Assembly (NCBI GenBank): GCA_944472155.2
Contig: OX235272.1
Coordinates: 12,942,354-13,006,353, forward strand
DNA from: Trichobilharzia szidati
Lineage: Eukaryota; Platyhelminthes; Trematoda; Strigeidida; Schistosomatidae
Length of the DNA: 64,000 nucleotides
Direction: 5' to 3'
Below are positions 48,296 through 57,119 of this stretch, one piece after another (position 1 is the stretch's first letter; each line of letters opens with the position of its first letter). The position numbers and the translations under genes are program-made. Below the pieces are notes generated by a model. It was not told the DNA's origin and did not search any database. It saw nothing but the letters and a program-made list of their open reading frames with translations.

Positions 48296-48440
48296 GAAAC
48301 CATTGCAAACGCACATTTCGTCCCATTGGGGAATCGTCAGATGGATGTACCTGGATCCCTCAGTGAGTGTTAGTGTTCCCATTAGGGCTCTAACCCAGTA
48401 CTCATAGTTTACTGTCTGTCTCACCGTTGGAAAGTGCATT
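48296..48440 (-). repeat. SM-alpha SINE copy with hammerhead relic
   Basis: Minus strand: tRNA-like end (GGGTTAGAGCC), then AGGTACATCCAT, CTGACGA, a TCCC/GGGA hairpin, GAAA and a small stem-loop. Sequence and order match the schistosome SM-alpha hammerhead. Confidence 0.65.
48300..48352 (-). ncRNA. degenerate hammerhead ribozyme
   Basis: CTGACGA at 48340-48334 satisfies CUGANGA. Stem II 48333-48320 is TTCCC/GGGAC with the first pair broken. GAAA is at 48319-48316. Stem III forms with one bulge around a GTTT loop. The base at the cleavage position appears to be G, which hammerheads do not cut. Probably inactive. Confidence 0.55.
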
Positions 48441-48964
48441 TTAGTTGCAGCTAAGAGTAAATCGTCTGAAAGGCATTAAACTACACATATATATTGTTGT
48501 GTGTACGCTGTTCACCGGTTAACGCTGAAATAACGCAGGGTGTTAATAAATTTGTCTTCATGGTCCAAGACAGTATTTTGAATTTTATCGATCATATGTT
48601 AAGAATAGCAACTAAACTAGAAGAAGCAATCGGCCTGCTTTCTATTAACTGTTACTCATTGAAGTCAAAGCAGGTGACGTTCTACAATCATATCTCTTCC
48701 TTGCGAACTTATCAACTAAGACTTCCGTTTTATTAGTAATATATATAGTGAAAGAATTAAAGAAACATTTAATGAACATTTAACTCTAGCGCTTTATGCT
48801 AAGAGTAGCAGGTTCCAGTATGCATTCCATCATCATTTTTCCGAAATGAAAGTGCTACCTGATGATGAGTACTGACAAACACGAAGTTTAGGTTAAGCAG
48901 ATTTTGTTCTCGATGGAAATATCACTCACTAATCTGAATTTCATCTATATATGGTCAATTTAAA
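48441..48964. other. intergenic, unassigned open frame
   Basis: An 80-codon plus frame at 48494-48736 is the only item; no homology recognised, no splice signals fitted. Confidence 0.35.
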
Positions 48965-48965
48965 T

Positions 48966-49575
48966 ATTATTAATATTGTTTCTTTTAATTCCTAGAGGAA
49001 CATACGGCTTCAGCCACGCGTCTCCATTGCGTTCGCTTCTCTGCTACGGTCTTCACATGGATCCAAGTCTGCCCACATGCTTTCATCTCCTCTTCACATC
49101 ACTTCCTCCAAGTCACACACCCTCGCACTCACGACCAACTCGCCGCTTCCCTTTCGGGTTCCACTCGAGCAATGGCCTGTCGTGTGATGTCACTTGATGG
49201 TTTGTTTTCTCAGAGTATGGCCAGCCAATCCACCTCCATTTCTTCCTGCCTATTTGTCTTGCTTTTCCAATTCTTGCTTTGATATCCTCATCAGTTCCGT
49301 GTGGCTGTGGTTGAAACGATGCTTCCCAGGTTGGCTGGTGAAGGAGGTTGCTTCTACCATTTATGCTGATTGTTGTCTGTTGTTGTTTTTGTTGCTGTTG
49401 TTGATGTTGGTGTTGGTGTTGTCTATGAATCTTCATCACCTCTGTTTTCTCTGTGTTCACCTGAAGTCTTATCTTTCCTGGATGCTTCTTCTGCCAACTT
49501 GTTGCTTTTCATTTGTTTGTGGGAAGTCAGACATATATCACCGGCGAAGTCTAGATCCTCCAAGTTTATTTTTCA
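48966..49575 (-). mobile_element. RTE-clade LINE, subfamily 2, internally deleted
   Basis: Minus strand; 3' end GAAGCCGTATGTTCCTCTAG. The connector jumps from the GRKKWRWIGW block straight to KARIGKARQ, losing the segment with DQRLALRV. The 5' end is at the FAGD/SDFPQ region near 49570. Confidence 0.75.
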
Positions 49576-49980
49576 CTTTAAATAACATAGAATATTTTGT
49601 TGCATCTAAGGTGGTAATAAATACGCCACAGAAGCAATGTGTCTTATTATATTTATTACCGCCCGAGTTATTCTCTGTAGATAATATTCGCTAACCGTTA
49701 GAAATTACTTCATAAAATGTTGAAACCTTAGTTAGCTGACTGCTAGGTTTTCAGTCATTAACTCAACAATGCTTTCCACCCTTGTTTGACATCACACCGT
49801 TTAGCTGTTCATAATCTTTGCTGATATGTTTGTCAGCAACGATTATCAACTCATATACAGATTAGATTACAAATATCATCAATAAATTCATGTATACTGT
49901 GTAAATACCGTTCATTTAAAATAGAAAAAACAACCCATTGAAACATTGTAATTGCATTCTGAATTTATATTTGCATGACG
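49576..49980. other. intergenic, no recognised feature
   Basis: Unassigned. Confidence 0.4.
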
Positions 49981-49984
49981 ATTG

Positions 49985-50768
49985 TAAGTTTATGAAAATA
50001 ACCAACCAACAACAACAACTACAACAGCAGCAACATCCAGCGCCAATCACCATCAACGAGAGGGATTTGAAAGAGGTTACTTCATTCACTTATCTAGGGA
50101 GCATTGTCTTAACTACAGGCAGGCGGAACGGGCGAGGATGTCAAATCGAGAATCGGAAAGGCGAGAAACACATTCATCAACCTCAAACCAATCTGGAAAC
50201 CTTCCACTGTCACTCAGCTCAGCCAGAATCAACAACAAAATTCGGCTTTGCAATACAAACGTCAGTCAAGTCAGTCAGTTCTTCTATACGGATGGATCAG
50301 AAAGTTGGCGGCGGGTCACAATGAATGAGTATTTCCAACAGCCTGTTGCAGACCTTTATCAACAACTAACTGTCTTCGCTGGCTCTATCTATACTGAAGA
50401 TCAGATGGCCAGCCGGAAAGAACAAGAACCAACAAGAAACAAACAATGGGAAGAAACAAACAAAACAAGAAGCAATCGCCCAACAAATATGCAGGAGAAA
50501 GTGGAGATGGATTGGACACTCACTCGCTGAGGAGGCCACTCGCTGGGTGACATCGCACATCAGGCCAGTGTCGAGTGGAGCGCGGAAGGGAAGCGGTGAG
50601 TGGGACGTCATTGCAAGGGTGACATGGATGAGATCGTGTGAAGAGGAATCGAAACAGTATGGACTAACATGTATGCAGGTGAAAAGTACAGCGGAAGACA
50701 GAAGCAAGTGTATACGTGTAGTTGAAGCCCTGTGTTCCACTAGGAACCCAAGGGAACAATAATAACGT
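49985..50768 (+). mobile_element. RTE-clade LINE, subfamily 1, 3' third
   Basis: Plus strand from KITNQQQQLQQQQHPAP through EVTSFTYLGS, TKFGFAIQTSVKSVSSS to GAAGCCCTGTGTTCCACTAG and AACAATAATAACG. Confidence 0.82.
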
Positions 50769-50944
50769 TACAATAATGACAATTGTAAGATATCGCTCGA
50801 TTTAACATCAGAGAAATGATTTTCAAGCAATTTTTGAAAGAAATGCAACACATTCTGAACGGGGTTAACTGGATATATCTCACTGTTTGTTTCACATGAC
50901 AACATGATTCAGGTACATAGTATCTAATTATCTTTCCGTTATTA

Positions 50945-51350
50945 TTCACCATATGTGTTCTGGGTGGAACATAAGGCTTCAGCTTTCGTTTTATCCTCAC
51001 ATGATCCTCTTTTCATATCACCTTCGAAAGTCAAATTAGCCGCTTTCTATTTAAGTTCCAATTGAGGATCCGGTGATCAGTTTCACTCAACGGTCTCCAG
51101 TCCATTTTCAATTCCTTTACATGTTTGTTAGTCAATACATTTTTATTTGGTTCGCTCTCTCTGCCAGTGTTCTTCGATGCGCTCATCCTTTCTCTTCAAT
51201 CATCTGACACCTTCAGTATCCAGCCAGGGGAGTAGTAGGTGTTGATGACAGCCTGTAATAGACTATTTAGAAATACCTAAGGTGACAAGATCTTCAATTT
51301 CCTGATCCATACAGAAGCACTAACATTATTTTGGAAAATTCTAATGTCTT
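50945..51350 (-). mobile_element. ancient RTE 3' fragment
   Basis: Minus strand: GAAGCCTTATGTTCCACCC end and a diverged connector (CTTGTCACCTTAGGTATTTC, ATTCTAGTGTTTC-like). No open frame. Confidence 0.5.
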
Positions 51351-51560
51351 TCTCCATGCTAACCGTCGTAGATCTCCCCAGAGATTTCAAGGTAATTAAA
51401 AGTCTGTTTTGTTTTCCTAATCCAAACCTATCTGGCTTTGAAATCTGCATCTGTGGCACACCAACTGTCGTTGAAACAAGGCCACGGTGTAACATAAATG
51501 GAATAGACAAATTTCTTCAGATTTTGATGTGATTGTGCTCTCTGGGCGGGATAGTTAATT

Positions 51561-51600
51561 TGCGAAGCTTTCATCACCCTACTAGATGACATCTTCAGCG
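51561..51600 (-). ncRNA. hammerhead-like motif, left arm
   Basis: Minus strand: CTGAAGA, hairpin TCATC/GGTGA (one pair now T-G), GAAAGC. Counterpart of the motif at 27470-27510. Confidence 0.38.
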
Positions 51601-52257
51601 CATACTTCAATTCATTGAAGTGAGCTTTTAGATTTCTCCACGAGTTTATTAGTCATCTCTCCTGGTGGGTGACCTTCAACGGCGTGATTGGTCGCTTTTG
51701 CGTGTTTTCACACCCTCCAGGCTACTTGTATTGGAACTGATTGTTTCTTTGACTTGAACTTTGACCCTTTGTGTATGAAGTTTCCTTCTTATCGATTGGT
51801 AAATTTTGTCAATCTCGATGTGTCTATTGACTGACCAATCACTGGAATACCAGGCCTAATTCTAAAAATTCTCTAGCATTCTTGGTGTTTTCTGTCTGAT
51901 ATTTGAACGTTGGTTGTCCCAGTCGAACTGATGTCCGCGGTTGTCTGTATGTAGTGATATGAGTGAGTGGATATCATGTCTTTTGACGGCTAGTTTATGT
52001 TCGTGGATATGAAGACGAAGGGGACGTCCACTTTGGCCAATGTGGTGTTTTTCGCAGTTGTTACAATTTATTTTGTAGATGATGTTGGTTTTATCTTTTT
52101 CCTCTTTATCTTAGTCAAAGAAACAATCAGTTCCAAAACAAGTAGCCTAGAAGGTGTGAAAACGCACAAAAACAACCACTCATATCCAAGGTCACCAGGA
52201 GAGATGATTAATAAACTCGTGGAGAAATCTAAAAGCTCACATCAATGAATTGAAGTA

Positions 52258-52300
52258 TGCGCTGAAGATGTCACCTAGTAGGGTGATGAAAGCCTCGCAA
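52258..52300 (+). ncRNA. hammerhead-like motif, right arm
   Basis: Plus strand: CTGAAGA, hairpin TCACC/GGTGA, GAAAGC. Mirror of the left-arm copy of the same element. Confidence 0.38.
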
Positions 52301-52634
52301 ATTAACTATCCAGCTCAGAGAACACAACCACATCAAAATTCTTCAGATTTCTCCCATACCTAATTATCTATCTGTTCACCCACATATTTTTACCCATTTT
52401 CCTTTGAGATTCAATGCAAATGTAACCACTGTATTAAATTCTAAATAGATTAAATATATAAAATCAATACTTGTAATATATTGTCCCATCTGCGAATCGA
52501 TTCAAACGTTGCTGTAATTCGTTGATTTGTGAACGTTTGTAATTTACGCCTATTATCTTAAATGACAAAAAAAAATAAATAAACAGGTGCATGTAACTAA
52601 TTAGGAAATATTAATTCAAGTTATTTTATAGAGA

Positions 52635-52912
52635 GTAGAATCTCATAAGGGACATGAGTTCCTTCCAGGTTGTAGATCCACGCCTTGCTGACGAGTGCAA
52701 ACTAGCACGAAACCTAGGTCGAGCAAGGGATCCTGCCGACTGCATCCAACCATTGAATATCATCAAATCAATGTGCACTGTAATCGGGGGAGCTAGCTAC
52801 CTAGAATGGCGGCCACATTGCAAATCTCTGACTGATAGAATCTAGTCTGCACCAAAGAAAGGACTAGACAAGCCACACTAGTTACTGACTAGTGTCCAAT
52901 CAAAGTACAGTA
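52635..52912 (+). repeat. SINE type 3 body, head lost
   Basis: Plus strand: ATGAGTTCCTTCCAGGTTG, CTTGCTGACGAGTGC, then CTACCTAGAATGGCGGCC and ACTAGTGTCCAATCAAAGTA, the same blocks as in the copy at 19655 but in a different order. The tRNA-like part is missing. Confidence 0.55.
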
Positions 52913-53021
52913 GAACTATTTTTCTCAGGAGATTCATTACGAAACAGTGTTACTTATTATTATATTTTAGGGTCTATTTATTCAAATCAAGATTTACAGC
53001 ATTAATTTAATTTCACTTGTT

Positions 53022-53235
53022 AGATTTTATCATGAACAACCAACATCACTTAGGAAGATCATTGAAAACCAGGGAGCAGCACACAGCAGCTGTTTCGTCC
53101 TATTCTGGGACTCTGCAAAGCGCACACTCACAACCCTACTAGGGGTCAAACCCGAGACTATGAGGAGTTTACGAGACTTAAATCTTTGACCATTCAGCCA
53201 CTTAAGTCGCAATTCAGTGACCCATGAATTCTAAC
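53022..53235 (-). repeat. SM-alpha-like SINE
   Basis: Minus strand: GGCTGAATGGTCAAAGA A-box end, GGGTTTGACCCC B-box-like, GCAGAGTCCCAGAATAGG, GACGAAACAGCTGC, then CTCCCTGGTTTTCAATG. The GAAA half and stem II (GTCC/GGAC) are intact; the CTGATGA half is TTTGCAGA. Confidence 0.68.
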
Positions 53236-53255
53236 TTTTGTCAACATTTTTTTAT

Positions 53256-53466
53256 TTTCCTTCACGTTCCCCAGTGGAACATACGGCTTCAAGCTAGTGG
53301 CTTGAAGTTTCCGTAGCAGTGTTTATTTTAGAGGATGGGGTTGCTTGTCTCATGCCCAATCTTTCCTCTTTACCAGCATTATTTCTGGCTTAGCGAGGTA
53401 AAGGAGTGAGTCGGCCGTGGATCGAACCCCGGACCATGTGCATGGTCGGCGAGCGTCCTAACCGTT
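53256..53466 (-). repeat. tRNA-derived SINE type 1
   Basis: Minus orientation: 3' end GAAGCCGTATGTTCCACT, body, and head up to GCGGTTAGGACGCTCG; ends at a TTATTATTATTATT run at 53465, the A-box half being truncated. Confidence 0.8.
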
Positions 53467-53659
53467 ATTATTATTATTCAGAGGTTAAGCGCAAATATTT
53501 ATAATGATAATAAAAATAGCGGATATGGTACTCGGACGAATCTGAAATCAACAGATATACTACCACGGATCAAATCTATCAGTTAATAAAGAATATGTCA
53601 CATGACAAAGAAGTCACTTGCAATTATTAGTGTACTCTGAGCTGGTTGGTTTAGTTATG

Positions 53660-53700
53660 GAGCTTTCGTCGTCCTTCTGGACAATATCTTCAGCGCCATA
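53660..53700 (-). ncRNA. hammerhead-like motif, family B2
   Basis: Minus strand: CTGAAGA, hairpin TTGTCC-AGAA-GGACGA, then CGAAAGC. The flanking core bases equal family B while the stem sequence differs completely, so the pairing has covaried. Confidence 0.42.
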
Positions 53701-53999
53701 TTTAGCACAAAGTGAATTGATTTAAATTTCTTCATGCGTGATGTAATTGCGTCTCTTGGTTACTATCTTTACATATGTATTGACCACTTTCTATTGACGT
53801 GAATTTTAAACTTTCTCGTCACCTGATTTAATTTTTATTAGTTGGTATATTTCGTCTATATCAACGTGTTTGTTAATTGCATTTTCGTTTGAGTACCAGG
53901 CTTCTAGGAATTCCCTGACTGCACTTTCGGTGTTTCCTCCATCTTAGATTTCGATATTATCCCAATCAAATTGATGTCCATAATTGTCTATATGCATTG

Positions 54000-54199
54000 A
54001 TGGCACAGTGGTGGCACAGTGGTTAGGACTCTCGCCGACCATGCACATGGTCCGGGGTTCGAACCCCTGCCGGCGCACACCCGATATCTATGGTATGCCT
54101 GAATTTGGGCAACCGATATCCATGCTGAAAGTTCCACACTTGTACTGAAAATACGGTGTGGAAATCAAGCTGTAAATCAAAAAAAAAAAAAAAAAAAAT
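54000..54199 (+). repeat. tRNA-derived SINE type 2, long A tail
   Basis: Head with B box GTTCGAACCCC, arm GACCATGCACATGGTC, and a run of about 20 A at 54180-54199, the longest tail seen and perhaps the youngest copy. The A-box element TGGCACAGTGG is present twice in tandem. Confidence 0.85.
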
Positions 54200-54784
54200 A
54201 CATATCGTGTCTTTTCACGGCTGATTTGTGTTCTTGGATTCTGATTCGAAGGGGACGCCCACTTTGGCCGATGTAATGCCTGTTGCAGTCCATACTATTT
54301 ATTTTGTAAATGGTATTAATTTTATCGCCTTTTTCTGTTGGATCTTTTGGTTTGCATAATATCGAATTAAGCGATTTGACTGGCTTGTATGCTATATCTA
54401 CATCAAACGGTTTCAGTATTCTAGCTGTTATTTCAGAGATATTTCTCATGTATGGTAGAATGAATTTTCTTGTGGTCTTTGATGATGGTTTTTTTGTTGG
54501 TGTTTTTATTTGACTTTAAACACTTTTTGATGAAATTTTGTGGATAATCATTCTTGTTGAAGACCATTTGTGGGTACTTTTCTTCCATTCTTTTCAACTC
54601 TGGAGTCCTACAATGTATTTGAGCTCTTTTAAATAATGTCTGCACACAGTATTGTTTGTGATTAATTGGGTTATAGCTAGTATAGTTGAGTATTTGATCT
54701 GTGTGCGTTGATTTTCTATATACTTGTGTTGCTAAATCTCTTGTGTTGGTTCTCCTGATTAAGACATTAGATATAAATCAACGG

Positions 54785-54965
54785 TGGAAATCTAGATCTT
54801 CTAGATCTTCTTTTCGACTAGTATGGCGTATTCCCACTCTTCATACACCCAAGTGAAGTCTGACGCATAATCCAGTCCAACAAAATTAGGAATATCAATG
54901 GCAGTAATAGGCAGTCTTGTCTTCGCTAAGTTTTCTGTTTGCATAAACCTGTGGATTACTACCTA
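54785..54965 (-). mobile_element. RTE subfamily 1 short fragment
   Basis: Minus strand: TTGGACTGGATTATGCGTC and the flanking FADD-region text, as in the copies near 8.2 and 31.4 kb. No 3' end. Confidence 0.55.
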
Positions 54966-55134
54966 CCTAGGAGAGATTCAGTAGTTCTTCAGGTGAGAAT
55001 AGAAACCACACCCCGCCCAAGCAGATAGCGAGTATTCTAGCATTGAACCACTGACTCTCTCTGTGTCACGTTTGCTATTCCGGAAACTCAGTCAAACTTA
55101 GGAATTTATAAAAGATGCTACAAAGAAATCTTTA

Positions 55135-56405
55135 ATATATGTGTAAAACTTGGGCACTGTGGTAGTAAGTGATTCCATATTAGTTTGTTTATTAGATTTA
55201 TCACACAGTGATGAAACAGTATTATTTACTGGATGACATTTCGAACAAAATTTATTGTTCATAATCATTTCATCAATTGTAATGATTACACGACTTCGAA
55301 ACTTGAGTTTTATAGTTTTCTTTGTTCTCTCCTATTTGTCGTCGTAGGGGTAGTAGAATTTTCCAGATATCTGGGACAGGTGATGAATCATTCCCATTAC
55401 ATTTATTTGCAGTTGATTCGATAAACAAAGCTTCTGTTATCAATCTCTCCTTCCACCCTGTGACATTAGATTTTAAAAATGTCTGTCATCCTATCCCATC
55501 CAGCTTATTGTATGGTTGTGTGTAACTGCATGTAGTGCTATAGCTGAACTATTCTCTAGATTTCTTATATTATTCGGCTCAACTAATCTAGATTTTGCTA
55601 AGTTTTTATGCTCGGCTATCCTGACTGCAATGTTCTACTAGTTTGACCTATGTATTTTACCTGACAATCGTTGCAGGCAGGGTATTAGATAAACCAAATT
55701 GTTTTGTTTTGACGGAAACCTTAAGGCGAAGAATTCTTAACAAGGCAGGAATAAAGGCGTCATTCAAACCACCCATAAACTCAATTAGAAACAAGCTTTG
55801 TCGGTTAAAAGATCAATCCTGTAGAACCAATTAAACAAAACAATTTAGTTTATCTAATACCCTGCCTGCAATGATTGTCAGGTCAAATATATAGGTCAAA
55901 CTAGTAGAACATTGCAGTCAGGATAGCCGAACATAAAAACTTAGCAAAATCTAGATTGGTTGACCCGAGTAATTTAAGAAATCTAGAGAATAGTTCAGCT
56001 ATAGCACTACATGCAATTACACACAACCATACAATAGGATGCATAGGACAAGATGACAGTTTTAAAATCTAATGTCACAGGGTGGAGGGAGAGACTGATG
56101 TCAACAGAAGCTTTGTTTATTGAATCAACTGCAAATACATGTAATAGGAATGATTCAACACCTGTCCACCCAGATATCTGGAAAATTCTACTACCCCAAC
56201 GACGACAAATGGGAGAGGACAAAGAAAACTATGAAACTCAAGTTTCGAAGTCGTGTGATTATAATTGATGGAATGATTATGAACAATAAATTTTGTTCGA
56301 AATGTCATCCAGTAAATAATACTGTTTCACAATGTGATATATCTAATAAACAAACTAATATGGAATTACTTACTACCACAGTGCCCAAGTTTTACACATA
56401 TATTA
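55135..56405. mobile_element. Penelope-like element, family A, giant inverted repeat
   Basis: Two copies of the family A 3' region in opposite orientation (minus 55135-55715, plus about 55735-56405), each with GIY-YIG scraps (CNDCQ...YIGQTSRT region). Flanks 55115-55134 and 56406-56425 match at 19 of 20 bases, beginning ATGCTACAAA. No reverse transcriptase. Confidence 0.83.
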
Positions 56406-56425
56406 ATGCTACAAACAAATCTTTA

Positions 56426-56746
56426 TTTTGACGCTTGATTGGCAGGGATGCAATTAATTTCTGCAATGGATGCATTATGGACTGCCATCACTTGAAAAAC
56501 CATTTAAAATCACACAGATAACTTCACATCTGTTTCTTGCTCATTTAGCTTTTTTCAAGACCATAAAGTCACGCACGATACAAGACAGATGGCTGATGAG
56601 TGTCTGGTAAATTTATGTTCCTGACATTGATCCATGGTAATGCCAAAGACTATTTACTGCTGAAAATTTCTGAACCGATTTTGTGTAACTTTCCACGATT
56701 CTCAATGATTCTCCAAATGATGAGATCCAAATTTAAAGTTGCATTT
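56426..56746. other. between PLE and LRR gene, no recognised feature
   Basis: Unassigned; the 92-codon plus frame at 56600-56878 runs antisense into the LRR exon and is not supported. Confidence 0.45.
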
Positions 56747-56752
56747 TTTATT
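56747..56752 (-). terminator. candidate polyadenylation signal of LRR gene
   Basis: AATAAA on the minus strand about 90 bp past the stop codon, a normal distance for a short 3' UTR. Confidence 0.4.
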
Positions 56753-56843
56753 AAAAAAAATGTTGAAATCTGTGTTGTTCATCAAGATTTCACTGAAACA
56801 TCCAAGCATTTTTCTAAGCTTATAGAAAGAGAACCCCATTTCT

Positions 56844-57119
56844 TTAGCTTACTTTTAAAGCTTCCAGAAATTGTGTAACACTAACTGCTCCTCTTTTGTC
56901 AGTATCCAACTCTTGTAGTATATCTGTGAATATCTTTCCATTATAATTTATATGACATTTAAGTAGAAACAGTAGATCGACAAATGTACCACCTTTTGAC
57001 TGAATATCATCCTGCGTATTACCCACGATTAATTGTGGTCCATGAGTTATGCGCAAGTCTGGAAATTTCTCTTTAATTGAATCTATCAAGTTTATGCATT
57101 CAAGATTGACAGGAATATC
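56844..57119 (-). CDS. LRR-protein terminal exon with EF-hand-like end
   Basis: Acceptor CTTACTTTTAG precedes 57119. The exon reads DIPVNLECINLIDSIKEKF and continues to a stop at 56844-56846. The final 30 residues resemble one EF-hand with D-x-D at loop positions 1 and 3 but no acidic residue at 12. Confidence 0.78.
   Translation of the reverse strand, partial: DIPVNLECINLIDSIKEKFPDLRITHGPQLIVGNTQDDIQSKGGTFVDLLFLLKCHINYNGKIFTDILQELDTDKRGAVSVTQFLEALKVS

Larger units (their letters stand above)
51525..52338 (-). mobile_element. Penelope-like element, family B, bounded, inverted ends
   Basis: TTCTTCAGATTT at 51513-51524 and 52339-52350 is a target-site duplication. The left arm (51525-51770) and right arm (about 52112-52338) are inverted copies of the family B 3' region. 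The middle carries the family B GIY-YIG segment on the minus strand near 52095-51985 (CEKHHIGQSGRPLRLHIHEH). No reverse transcriptase. Confidence 0.82.
53625..54770 (-). mobile_element. Penelope-like element, family B2, SINE-split
   Basis: Minus strand: 54645-54433 (MQTLFKRAQIHCRTPELKRM, KNDYPQNFIKK), 54449 on (PFDVDIAYKPVKSLNSI, IYKINSMDCNRHYIGQSGR, RIRIQEHKSAVKRHD), interrupted by SINE type 2 at 54000-54199, then the 3' region. Motif at 53660-53700. Domain order as in family B but well diverged. Confidence 0.8.

Noticed and set aside
48494..48736. 80-codon open frame as a small gene
   Set aside because: No recognisable homology, no promoter or splice support, and similar-length frames occur by chance here.
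56600..56878. 92-codon plus-strand frame near the LRR gene
   Set aside because: It runs antisense into the supported LRR terminal exon and has no homology of its own.
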